From positions 846,601 to 876,005 of the forward strand of contig CM074813.1 in assembly GCA_037447605.1 (NCBI GenBank): a stretch of DNA of 29,405 nucleotides, in the 5' to 3' direction. Below the pieces are notes generated by a model. The model ran no database searches, was not told where the DNA came from, and was given only the letters and a program-made list of their open reading frames with translations. The position numbers were made by a program, and so were the translations under genes. Shown one piece after another: positions 18,637 through 29,347 of this stretch; within the stretch, counting starts at the first letter, position 1; the number at the start of each line of letters is the position of its first letter. The DNA comes from Zygnema circumcarinatum. Taxonomy: Eukaryota > Streptophyta > Zygnematophyceae > Zygnematales > Zygnemataceae.

Positions 18637-21600
18637 ATATCTTTCATTCTTGCCGGTGATATTCCTATTGTAATTTTGATTATTTACTATTTTTGCCCTT
18701 TGGAGCAGGCAAACGGATTTGTTCCTACATTTCCGTACATGCCGATGATCGTGAGACCCAGGAAGTGGAAAAGGTATGCTACGGAAAAACCCCTTCTGGA
18801 TACAAAGGGATGGAAATGTAATCTTAGAAATCAACTGTTTGAAACTACAAGTTCAATGCCTTTTACTTCAAAAATTCTGAAGGACAATCTTATATTGGTT
18901 GAAAGCTACTGTTTTCCGATCAACTTATGTTGCCAAAAAGAATAAAGTAGGGTTCAATGCAGGTATCATTTACTATCTGTCAGGTTTTTTTGTGTTCATG
19001 TGTGCATGTGTTAAGTTGATATTTTTTATGAATATCAATTGTGACCACACAAGTTTACACTGAGGACACATGCTCGTCCTCGCCTGTTTTGGAAATCTGT
19101 GATGGTTTCGAAAGTGTGCCTTTATTAAATGTGTTTGTGTTAATAATACTTACGCATCATGTGACGTTACGTGACGTGACAGCTACAACTCCGGCGGGCA
19201 CCTAGTCCTGCCGTGCGCGATGATGCGAACGCACGGAGCGGTCGGACAGAAGAGGGCGCTCAAGCAGGCGGGGGAGAGGCTGGAGAAGGTGTTCCAGGTG
19301 AGGGAGAGGGAGAGGGAGAGGGAGAGGGAGAGGGANNNNNNNNNNGGGGAAGAGGGATGGGGAGGCCTTTAGTATTTTAAATAGAGTATTTTGTGAGTTG
19401 TGCCTGCAGGCTTTGGATGTGCTTGGAGCCACACCATGGCGGATAAATCGTCGCGTCGCAACCGTGCTGGAACAGCTGTGGGAAGAGGGAGGAAATGTGG
19501 GAGGACTGGTTTCTAGGCAGAATGTGAGATTTCCGTTAATCATGGCTAATTGTTGTTCCTTTAGTGCTTTAATTTGTTGTTTCTCCCTCAATCCCTTCCT
19601 CTCCCTGTCTCCCTCTCCTCGTGGAGGAGGGAAATCGCGCTCTACCTCATGAGCGATAACTCCCCCTCCCCCCAATTTCTATTATTTCTTATTATTTTTT
19701 CTTTGCTTTTTATTTCAGGAGCCTGTGCCTGTTTTGGAAAAAGAGGAGTATAAGAGACTGAAGGCGGAAGACCCCGCCCTGCTGAGGGAGCATATTAAGG
19801 AGAAAAGAAAAAATGAAAAAATCAATGCGGAACGACACTCTCTGCAGGCCGACATGGACCTGAAACTGCAGGTATGCCTCCGCCCGGCTCGCCCTCTCTC
19901 TCTCTCTCTCTCTCTTCCCCTCCCCCCCTTCCCACCCCCGCTTTCTGCGCTCTTCTCTCACTACTTGAGTCTCCCACTGACCTCTTGTACGTACAAGTCT
20001 CTCTCCTCTCTCCAATCTCTCGTCTATCCCATTCCTAAAGCTTACTACCACAGACTTACACCCCCGTCCTTTACCACCTCTTCCTCCCCTCGCCCCCCTC
20101 CTCTTCCTCCCCCCTCCCGCCTCTCTCACTCTTCCTCTCTCTCCCCATCTCTCTCCCTCTTCCTCTCTCGCCCCCCCCTCCCACACTCTCTCCCTCTCTC
20201 CCTCTCTCCCTCTCTATCTCTCAGGTCGTGAGAGATTTTCGAAACGAGGAGCGGTTTTACTACCCCCACAATGTGGATTTCCGCGGGAGAGCGTATCCCA
20301 TGCATCCCCATTTGAACCATTTGGGGGCCGATCCCTCCCGGGGAATGCTCGAATTTGCAGACCCTAGACCCCTAGGGTCTAGGGGTCTATGGTGGCTAAA
20401 GGTCCACCTGGCAAATGTGTTTGGAGGGGGAGTAGATAAACGCTCTATGGAGGAACGGGCTGAATATGCGGACGAGAACATGCAGGAAATTTTTGATTCG
20501 GCGGAAAATCCGTTGAACGGAAAACGGTGGTGGTTAAAGGCGGAAGATCCGTTCCAATGTTTGGCGGCGTGCATAGAAATAAGGGATGCGATTCTGTCGG
20601 GAAATCCGGAAACATACATGTCAAGGTTGCCTGTGCATCAGGTTGGCTCTCTCTCTTTCTCGCTCTCGCTCTCTCCTAACCCTCCCACTCACTCCTCACC
20701 CTCCCTTTCTCTCTCTCTCTCACACTCCTTCCTCTTCTCTCCTTCGTTTTCTCTTGGCTTGTCGTTTGCTGCATGTTTCCCTTCTCCTCCCATGCCATCA
20801 CAAACCCTCTCCCTTTTTTTCCTTGTCTCCTTGCACTCGCCCTGCTTCTCTTATCCCACTCTCACACCTTCCTTTGCCTCTCTCTCCCCGCTCCTCGCAT
20901 CCCTCCCTCCCTCCCTCCCTCCCTCCCTTCTCCCTCTAAATGGTTCTCAATTTTGTTATTTTGTGAATAATTTCAGGATGGCTCTTGTAACGGCCTGCAA
21001 CATTATGCTGCTTTGGGCCGAGACCAGGTAAGAAAATGAATTTCAATTTTCTCTATATCTCTCTCCTCCCTCCTGCCCCTCCTTCTCCTCTCTCCCCTCC
21101 CTCCACTCTATCTCCTCTCCCTACCCTTTCTCCCTCCCTCTTTCTCTCTCTTTTTTACTCCATCACCTCCCTCCGTCTTCTTCTGCCCCTCTCGTCTGCT
21201 GCTACTCTCTCTGACCTTCCCTTTCCTCTCCCTTCTCCTAGCCTTTTCCCTCTTCACCCACTCACTCTCACTCTCACTCTCGATCAGGCCACCCTCTCTC
21301 CCCTCCCTGTCTTCACTCTTCCTGTCTTCCTTTCCAATCTCATCCACTTGTCCACTCCCTCGTTCTCTCCCTCCTCCGTAATGAGTAATCTCCTCTTTAT
21401 GATTATCAATTTCATTCATGCATCATTAGCTTTGTCGAGAAAGAAATCCACTGGCAGATCGGCGACAAGAGCAGTAGGAGCGGAAGGGAACGAAACTGAA
21501 ATGAACGGAACGGAACTGAAATGAACGGAACGGAACTGATTTTTTTCTTTGTTCTTTGTTCTCAGGCCGGAGCCGAGCAAGTGAACATGACGCCATGCTC

Positions 21601-23579
21601 ACGTCCGCAGGATGTGTATACCGGAATCTCCGAAATGTGAGCTTCTAAAAAAAAAAAAAAAAAAAAAAAATGAGATGACCGGATACACGAAATTTTTAAG
21701 AACATCATCAGTTTGTAAACGCGGGATCTTCTCCCTTTCCCAAATTTTTATTTTCGCCTTTTTTTTTCCTTATGGGTTTTTTTTTGGGGGGGGGGGTTGA
21801 AATGATGCAGTGTGAAAGGGATTGTTGAGGAGGACGTGTTTTCAGAAGAGCCCATAAAAGCAGATCTCGCCAAGCAGTTGAAGGGGCAAGTAAGTAATTA
21901 CAATCCTACTTTTAAGGAAACTCGAAAGCCGTCAAATTCCAAATACGTGAAAGATTCTGATATCCCATTATTATCTTTTTAAAGGACGAGTTCGGTGCTT
22001 TAGAAGTTGATGTAACTTCTGACTTCCTTCCATCTTAGAAATTATTAGCCCTTTTACCAAAGCATGAATGTTTTAGGCATTACGAAATCCCTTTTTGCTT
22101 CTGATCACTACCCACCCTACCTCACTGAAAACTTCAAACTTCAAATATCTGAACAAGTGCATTCACGAACCATTGGACCCCCTGTAAACTATTCGTTTTT
22201 TCAACTTGATGATTTTTTCCCACATTGTTATTATGAAATATTGCAGGTGGATCGGAAATTGGTAAAGCAAACAGTGATGACTTCAGTGTACGGCGTGACA
22301 TATGTGGGGGCTCGGAGCCAAATTCACAATAGAATCAAAGAAAAGGGTCGAATTTGTGACGATGATTTGCAGTTCAGAGTATCCTCCTATGCAGCACGGG
22401 TAAGGGGTGATCTCAATGTTATAGGAATACTATGCAGCTCTTTCAGTATTGCATAATGTGTTTCTTTTTTGAGGCACTGTGGGTCTTTTTGTATTTAATT
22501 TTGTCTCTAAGTTGAAGGGCATGTGTGTTCTAAAGTGGCATGTGAGTATGTCTAAAGTGTTTTAAGAATTTGCGATGAAGTTGAAATGCGAGAGTGGTAA
22601 GAGGGGCTGGGAGAGGGAGGAAAGGAGAAGAGGAGGATGTATTTCCCTGGTTTTATATTTTAAGTTGGAGGAGAGGCTCGTTTTTCCTCTCCTTCCCCCC
22701 TCTACTTCCTTAACTAGGGGAACTTTAACATTTTTCTTTTCCCTTTTCTTTTCTGGATGACCAGAGGATGAATTTTGAGATTTGTTTTCTTGTGTGCAGG
22801 TAACGCTCGATGCTCTCTCGCAGATGTTCTCTTCCGCTCGCAAAATCATGGGGTGGTTGGCAGACTGTGCGAAGGTGAGCAAAGGAGGGGAGGGAGGGAG
22901 AGGGGGAAGGAGAGGAGGGAGAGGAGGAAGGGGAGGGAGGGAGATAGGAGCTCAAACTCGAGCTTATGAACTTTTGGCCCTAGGCCTCCTCCTACATGCG
23001 GACGGTTTGCTTGTTTATAACATCAATATCTTGGAATTGTTTTTTGTTAATTGTTATGTTTTCAAGATTTGAATGACTACTTCATTGCTATCGTCACTTA
23101 CTCTTCCCCTTCTCTTCCTCTACCCCCATCTCTCTCTCCTTCTTCCGCACTCTCTCCTACTCTCTCCCTTCCTCTTCTCTCCTTCGCTCTCTCTCCCTCC
23201 CTCCCACTCTTCCCCTCTCCCCTCCCTCCCTCTCTCCCCCTCTCCCTCTCCCCTCCCTCCCTCTCTCCCCTTCTCCCTCCCTCTCCCACCCTCCTCTCCC
23301 CCTCTCCCCTCCCACCCGCTCTCCCCCCTCTTCCTCCCTCTCCCACCTTCCCGCTCTCCCCCTCTCCCTCCCCCCGTCCCTCCCTCTCGCCCTTCCCGCC
23401 CTTCCTCTCTCCCTCCCCCTACCTTCCTCCCCTCCCCCTCTCTCTCTCTCTCTCCCTCTCTCTCTCTCGCAGTTGATCGCGGCGGAGAATCAGACGGTGG
23501 CGTGGGTGACCCCCATGGGCCTGCCCGTGGTTCAGCCGTACCGTCGGGCCGCCTCCAAGCAGGTGCCCTCCGCCGCTCT

Positions 23580-23622
<43 letters not shown>

Positions 23623-24402
23623 CCTATCCTTTCAGCTCCCCATCTCTCCCTCTCCCTCTTGCTCTCCCAATTTTGCAATCACTATTACGACCCTGACTGT
23701 AATCTCTATCGAGTTCAGCTCAGCTCGTCATCTTCCTTTTTTAAGGTAGTTATTTATAATCTCAAACTGATTCCACATGATTCAGATGCCAAAGTCATTT
23801 GTACCCATTCATTGCAGATTCTTAATCTTCTTTTCTAAAGATCAGAAGTCCTCAATTTTTTGGGATTTTTGCAGGTGAGGACGACCCTGCAGGTCATCAA
23901 CATCTCCACATGCAATGAATCCTTGAAGGTGAGGCTTCGAAATTTTTGCTCTGCCCGTAGGATTGCTGAGACCTTGTTTGGATCAGCAGAGCTGCCCGAA
24001 ATTTGCGGTTCAAAGGACATTAAACTGTTTCTTACTTTCTCTCCTTTCGCCCCCCTTCTTTCACCCTCCCCCGCACACATACGCTCTCCCTCATTCTCGC
24101 TCTCTCACCCCCCTTCGCAACCAGTTTTGCTTAGTGTTATAGATGCATATACAAAGTGAAAGAGACAGCGAGAGAAGGGAGGGGGGTAGAGAGAGAGAGT
24201 GATGGAGGAGTGGGTGAGAAAGAGAAAAAAGACTTATCTGATTCGGTTTCCCTCCAAACTACAGGTAGTCAGTTCCCGGCAACGGAGTGCGTTCCCCCCC
24301 AACTTCGTGCATTCCCTGGACAGCTCTCACATGATGCGGACAGCGCTCGCATGCAAACAGAGGGGCCTTGTTTTCGCAGGTACCTGAACCCTAAACCCTC
24401 AG

Positions 24403-24456
<54 letters not shown>

Positions 24457-25388
24457 CCTGTCTCTCTCTCTCTTGCTCTCTCTATTATGTTCATGTTTGT
24501 TTTGTTTTCCCCTTAAAATGTGATATGTGTCACTACGTTCGAACAGGTAAGCGGTAAAGAAGAAATCTGGATTTCTGTGATTATCATTTTGTCGACTACG
24601 TTGTTGTTATGGGGAGTGGGGGGGATAGTTTTTTCTGAACTGCTGCACAACTGACAATCTTCGGATTTGCGACTATTATAGTTTTTTTTGGACCACACGA
24701 TTTTTTTGTTGTTGAACGGATTTCGGCTACATGGAACGCCTGCAGGAGTGCACGATTCGTTTTGGACTCATGCGGGCGATGTTGACGTCATGAACGAAGT
24801 TCTGCGGGAGGAGTTCGTGCAGCTCTACAGTCAACCCATTCTGGAAAATGTACGCGCATTCCAGGGGCTGAGGGAGGGGAGGGAGAGAGGGAGGGAGAGA
24901 GAGGGCGAAAGGGAGGGAGGGAGAAAGAGAGGGCGAAAGGGAGGAAGGGAGAAAGAGAGGGCGGAAGGGAGGGAGGGAGTGGGTAGGAGGGAGGGAGGGA
25001 GGGGGGGAGGGAGAGCGAGGGGGGGGTAGAGGGAGGGAGGAAGAGGGGCACGGAAGGGAGAGGGGTAAAGTGGGAGGGCGAGAGAGAGAGGGATGGGAGG
25101 TAAAGCGAGGGAGGGAGGATGGGGAGCGTGTGATGGAAGTGGAAGACGGTTTTTGTGAGGATTCTTTATCAGTTGTTTCGGTTTCTGTGGAAATTTCTCC
25201 ATTTCTCAGTTTCCCAGTTTCTGGATTTCTCAGTTTTGGGTTTCTAACTTGTGCTTGGGTGTCCTTCGACATTTCAGCTTTTGGAACACTTCCGTACGAC
25301 GTATCCGGACATTCAATTTCCAGAAGTGCCCCCGCGCGGCGACCTCGATTTGAACGAAGTTCGGAAGGCCCGCTACTTTTTCAGCTAG
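15220..25388 (+). CDS. RPOT: Single-subunit T7-like (RpoT/POLRMT) organellar RNA polymerase (at least 19 exons, ~1233 aa)
   Basis: Exons: 15220-16593, 17064-17318, 17817-18031, 18326-18416, 18709-18773, 19183-19297, 19410-19523, 19719-19871, 20225-20641, 20977-21027, 21566-21636, 21811-21889, 22247-22399, 22800-22874, 23473-23562, 23875-23928, 24265-24379, 24746-24849 and 25278-25388; all keep phase. It transcribes organelle DNA, most likely mitochondrial. Numbered from 15220, motif A is [16 protein letters not shown] with catalytic Asp about 934. Motif B is [15 protein letters not shown], with Arg1003, Lys1007 and Tyr1015 spaced as T7 Arg627/Lys631/Tyr639. Motif C is VHDSFWTH with Asp about 1166. 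The C-terminus ends YFFS, equivalent to the T7 foot. [15 protein letters not shown] and the N-terminal LSWFEPLL segment match plant RpoT. The start is uncertain: ATG 15220 gives a basic, presequence-like N-terminus, but ATG 15234 in another frame, joined through a possible 79-nt intron 15393-15471, or the exons from 14049, are alternatives. Confidence 0.93.
17411..17560. repeat. (TCCC)n tetranucleotide array in a polymerase intron
   Basis: About 140 bp of CCCT/TCCC tandem repeats with some CCTCCT units lie in the intron after exon 17064-17318. The CT-rich character continues to about 17640. Confidence 0.85.
18418..18632. repeat. CT microsatellites in a polymerase intron
   Basis: Pyrimidine tracts begin at the donor (18417), include a short (CA)n, and end in a near-perfect (CT)n run of over 60 bp at about 18562-18631. 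Confidence 0.85.
19336..19345. other. Assembly gap (10 N)
   Basis: Ten N bases lie inside a GGGAGA array just downstream of the donor at 19298. The true repeat length is unknown. The gap is intronic and affects no exon. Confidence 0.99.
20362..20384. repeat. Short perfect inverted repeat within polymerase coding sequence
   Basis: Arms CCCTAGACCC (20362-20371) and GGGTCTAGGG (20375-20384) are separated by 3 nt. They lie in the exon coding [10 protein letters not shown]. This is a compact hairpin in a codon stretch where other RpoT proteins have a similar PLG..GL.WLK loop. Confidence 0.8.
23101..23470. repeat. Pyrimidine-rich tract filling the 3' part of a polymerase intron
   Basis: About 370 bp of imperfect CTCTCCC/CCTCCC repeats run up to the acceptor of the exon at 23473. 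A second (CT)n run of about 40 bp follows at 23582-23620 in the next intron. Pro/Ser-rich ORFs across these are artefacts. Confidence 0.8.
24405..24475. repeat. (CT)n microsatellite in a polymerase intron
   Basis: Almost uninterrupted CT dinucleotides (about 24405-24452) with a shorter run after them, in the intron between exons 24265-24379 and 24746-24849, next to a CCCTAAACCCT fragment. Confidence 0.85.
24868..25130. repeat. GA-rich array in the last polymerase intron
   Basis: About 260 bp of GGGAGG/GAGAGG repeats follow the donor at 24850. Here the purine-rich strand is the transcript strand, unlike most other introns of this gene. Confidence 0.8.
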
Positions 25389-26748
25389 GGAGGGAGGCTC
25401 CGGGACGTGACAATGTGTCACGGCGATGGAGTGTGACAGCGGGTGACGCGATGTGACGTGGCATATTGTAGGTAGTAGTGAAAGTGTTAAATTGCTGTAT
25501 AGTTTTGCTTAAAGTTCGTGTGAGAGAGCGAGTGAGGCAGAGGGAGAGAGAGGAAGGGAGGTGGGGGCTCAAGAGTTCAGTCTTTGTAGAGGATAATGAG
25601 ATGCAGGTTCCAACAGGTCACATGGAAGCCCAGCGCAGTTTCCAAATTCGTTTAACTGTTCGAATTTGGCATGTAGCCCTGTAGATAAGCTCTATGGAAA
25701 GGTTCTGTTGGATGCTGGAGAATGGGAGGCCGTCATGTCTGCAATGCTGTTGTGTTGTCACATAGCGGTCACGTGCGCAGCATCGCATGGCATGGCATGA
25801 CTCATGTTGCCAAAGCATTGCCGTGGCAAACTGAAAAGCATGTTGGAGATTTTGGCGTACCTCCTCACCAAAAGTCTCCAGGCCGGACTCTGACTCTAAA
25901 AATCCTATATGTATGCAGTTCGGACCACGCACTTCCTCACTGCGGTAATCACTTAACAACTACGGTGCAACAGACGAAGGACATCTCAGGTGCAGCACGC
26001 GTGAAGCGATGGACAAACGACGAGGAAACTGGCATTGATCTGAGGATGGCGAGGCCATCAAATGTACATGGACAAAAACGGCATAGGGAACCACGAGGAA
26101 TTGGTCGCAAAGGACCTAAGCACAAAACGAAAAAAGCTAGGAGCGGCAAACTACGCCTAGGCTCAACAACGCCATGGACAAGCGTGCATTGACAATGAAA
26201 AGCTTCAAAACATAGCCGAGGTGGCACTAGCCGTCTGACATAGGATGCATGCATGCGACACATACATGGGCGCAGAGCATGCACACATTTACGCACTTAG
26301 TACACATGCGCACAGCACATGGAACAAGCACAATGCACACGTGCCTTAGCATGCAGCACGCATGCACACACATGGCAAAAACACGCATACATGAACATGC
26401 CATAGCACTGTATTGCGTATGCATGGATGTATATCCTCCATGCAGAGAGAAAACCAGATCATAGACAAAGTCAACGAGTCAGCCAAGTCGGTCACTGGTT
26501 CCATTGACGAAAAAATTATGTACACAGTGAAGTCAAATCCTGCGATCAGTCTGCCACTGCGAAGCCACATCTCTTCCTACGTCTGCTCTTGGTCAAGTCA
26601 AGTCGAGTCAACTCAAGTCAAGTCCCACGACTTATTTTCGACGAATGGAAACTGAAACTGCCCTACAGGAGGGAATAGCCTTGTTTTTCCCCAAAAATAG
26701 AATAATAATAAATCACACACACAAAACAAACAGGGAAAAGAAAGAGCG

Positions 26749-26815
<67 letters not shown>

Positions 26816-27126
26816 ACAAAATATTGGACATACTTCAACCCTATTGCTGAACCGAAGGAAAGGCCTAAACCCTAAACATTCCTAGCCCTTAGAGACTTAA
26901 AAACTATAGTAGTAGGCTTATACTTATAGGCACACGAACACCGAATAGAGCCACAACAGTGGGCTTCCTCCTCCTACCTTCAAAACATCCGCCGGAAAAA
27001 CTCCAAAATAGGGTTTCGGAGATCTCAGCTAAATCTACTCGCCCTCATTTAGAGCATCAAGCCAAAAGCACTACAAAAATCTGTATTTAGTTTGCATGTT
27101 TGCTGATGTTAGCAATGACGTCATCT
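25389..27126. other. Intergenic region between convergent polymerase and CCT genes
   Basis: A small inverted repeat (CGTGAC 25406-25411, GTCACG 25417-25422) lies just past the polymerase stop in a GTGAC-rich stretch. An open frame of 156 codons at 25722-26192 (+) has a basic C-terminal half but no recognisable domain, and a 113-codon frame overlaps it on the other strand, so I do not call either a gene. From 26240 to 26420 the sequence is rich in GCATGC/CACA words. AGTCA repeats lie at about 26592-26622 and a (GA)n microsatellite at about 26750-26811. CCTAAACCCTAAAC occurs near 26865. Confidence 0.5.
26750..26811. repeat. (GA)n microsatellite
   Basis: Uninterrupted GA dinucleotides run for about 55-60 bp, in intergenic sequence 3' of the CCT gene. 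Confidence 0.9.
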
Positions 27127-29347
27127 TCACAGGTCTGCTCTCTTCACAAACCGACCCTGCAATGTCCCCAAAAAACAGGAAACCGGCGAGTCAGTTCACC
27201 CCTAGAAACATGCCCATTCGTACCCCTCCATATGAACTACTACAACATCGAACAACCCTCCCAGGAGAGAGAACATTCACATAAATAAACGCAAATCCCC
27301 GTCCAAAACCAGAACCCTACTCTCCACAAAAAATCCCCCAAAACCCTGGAGCCCTCCCCTCCCTCCCTCGTTTCTTTTGCCACCCCCTCCTCCTCCCCCC
27401 TCTCCTCCTCCTCCCTCTCCTCCTCCTCCCTCTCCTCCTCCTCCCTCTCCTCCTCCCTCTCCTCCTCCTCCCTCTCCTCCTCCCTCTCCTCCTCCTCCCT
27501 CTCCTCCTCCCTCTCCTCCTCCTCCCTCTCCTCCTCCCTCTCCTCCTCCTCCCTCTCCTCCTCCCTCTCCTCCTCCCTCTCCTCCTCCTCCCTCTCCTTC
27601 TCCTCCCGATCCTCCCCCTCCCTCTCCTCCTCCCTCTCCTCCTCCATCTCCTCCTCCCTCTCCTCCTCCCTCTCCTCCTCCCTCTCCTCCTCCTCCCTCT
27701 CCTCCTCCCTCTCCTCCTCCCTCTCCTCCTCCTTCCTCTCCTCCTCCTCCCTCTCCTCCTCCCCCTGCCCCTCCTCCTCCTCCCCTTTTTCCGTACCTTG
27801 ACGCGCGGTCTCCGCTCGGCGTTGAGTTTCCGCACTTCGTAGCGGACCGTTTTGGAGAAGAGCCGCGTCCGCCGCTTTTCGCGGTAGCGCAGGACGCGCG
27901 CCTCGCGGGCCTCCGCGGAGAGCCCCTCCTCAGAGGGGGGAGGGGGCTCGCCGCCCTCCGAGGCGAGCCCGAAGCAGAGGTCCGGGACCACGCCGTTTTC
28001 CATGCAGCCCTGCACAACGGAGCGGAACGGAACGGAACGGAGGAGCATGGAACGGGAAGGAAAGGGATGAGTAAAGATGATGTGGATGGAACACGGGAGA
28101 AGGAAGGTAGAGGACTTGGGGGGGAGGAGGTGGGGGGAGAGGAGGGACGAGGGGAAATGGGCGGGGGGAAGAGTGGGGATGAGAAGAGGGGAGATAGGGA
28201 GAGGGACGGATGAGGAGAGAAGGGGAGGGGAATGGGGGGGGGGGCGAGAGAGCGAGAAGAAAGCGAGAACAAAGGGAAGCGAGAGAGGGAGTGAATGGAA
28301 AAATGGAGGTTGCGGGAGACAAGTGGCAGAGAAGGGTGAAGGGACAGGAAGCGAGAGAGGAGAAGGTGAAAGTGGCAGGCAAAGAAAAGTGGGCAAGGCC
28401 CAAACATTGGCCAGACATCAAGAAAGCGCCTCGCCGGCTGCTTGCACGAGAGCTACAGTGAGAGAAAGATATGCAAGGAAGAGAGAGAAAGATAAGAAAA
28501 AAAGGCCGAGAGAGAGAGAGAGAGAGAGAGGAGCTCTCACCGAGGGGTCAGAAAGCTCGGAGTCCTCCTGGTCCCCCAGCACCCGCGCGTCCTCGCACCA
28601 TGGCGACCCCCCTCGGTGCGACCACGCGCTCATGACGTCCTCATAGTTGAGGCGGAGGGAGGGGCAGACGAGGGCCCCCCCGCCGTCGCCAAAGCAGTCC
28701 ATTCGGCCAAACAAATTTAATTGCGAAGCTGCCCCCTCTAGGTCGGCTTGGACTCCCACCTTCTGTCTCTCCCTCTCCCTCACCCTCTCCCTCTCCTTGC
28801 TCTCCTTGGCTCTTTCCGTAGGCCTTTCCTGCGGCTTTGGCTGAAGCTTTGCGGGAAATGTCGTGGCAATAATTGCTGCATTTGTCTTGTCCTCGTTGAT
28901 TCCGTCGTCTTCATCATTGCATGCTTCGACTTTTTCAACTGTCGTGACAGAGCTCTGCTGTACGGCGCTCGATGTCTCCTGGTCCATTTCCATTTCGAAT
29001 TTCATCATCATCACTTCCGACCCGTCGCCAAATTCCATCCTCATATTCATATCGTATTTGTCGAACTTGTCAAACTTTTCGTTCAGCTCTTCATCCTCTT
29101 CAAACCCAATCACTCTCTCTCCCTCCACTCCCTCATTTCCCTCCACCCCCATCTCCTCCTTCACCTCGATTCCCTCGAATCCGAGCGCCTGATGCAGGAA
29201 GTCATGATGCATGGAATGCAAGTGATGCACAGACTGCGTGCGATGCAGCCCTTGCCCTCCCATCATCACCTCCATGTCTGCCTCCATAGAGGCACATATG
29301 TCCTCCGAACTCCACAGAAACGCGTCCGGCTCGTAGCTCTCTCCCAC
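27127..29347 (-). CDS. CCT-domain (CONSTANS/TOC1-type) protein, 3 exons, 5' end open
   Basis: Exons: 29347 (or further right) to 28541, 28009-27797, and 27156-27127 with stop TGA. All joins are phase 0. The C-terminus is a clear CCT domain beginning [17 protein letters not shown], continuing [19 protein letters not shown], and completed across the second intron by [12 protein letters not shown] domains are plant-type nuclear modules that mediate DNA binding with NF-Y partners and nuclear import. Ahead of it lie a long acidic Met/Asp/Glu-rich region and a His-rich stretch ([12 protein letters not shown]), plausible as an activation region. No B-box or response-regulator domain is visible, but the frame remains open to the window's right edge as Gly/Glu repeats, so the N-terminus may be missing. 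The codon at 29347 is GTG; the first in-frame ATG is at 29287. Its target genes cannot be inferred. Confidence 0.87.
27377..27783. repeat. TCC/CTCCTC array in CCT-gene intron 2
   Basis: About 400 bp of CTCCTCCTCCCT-type repeats on the + strand read as GGAGGA purine repeats in the transcript. They fill most of the intron between exon 2 (ending 27797) and the tiny exon 3 (27156). Pro-, Gly-, Arg- and Glu-rich ORFs of up to 376 codons here are repeat artefacts. Confidence 0.9.
28021..28330. repeat. Purine-rich intron 1 of the CCT gene with a GGAAC pentamer run
   Basis: The + strand has a short (CGGAA)n run at 28021-28042, then GGGGAG/GAGAGA-rich sequence. In the transcript this is the pyrimidine-rich 3' portion of the intron leading to the acceptor at 28012-28010. 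A further GA run sits at 28510-28530 beside the donor. Confidence 0.65.

Noticed and set aside
15220-25388. Possibility that the T7-like polymerase is a phage or linear-plasmid gene
   Set aside because: It has at least 19 exons with conserved phase, a plant RpoT-type N-terminal domain and sits among nuclear genes. It is a normal host organellar polymerase.
25722-26192. 156-codon plus-strand ORF with a basic C-terminal half
   Set aside because: No recognisable domain, no clear splice structure, and equally long open frames exist on the other strand. I leave it as unproven.
27277-28421. Very long overlapping ORFs (up to 376 codons) rich in Pro-Ser, Gly-Glu or Arg-Gly
   Set aside because: They arise because the CTCCTC array has no stops in any frame. 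The real coding here is the CCT exon 28009-27797 on the - strand; the rest is intron.
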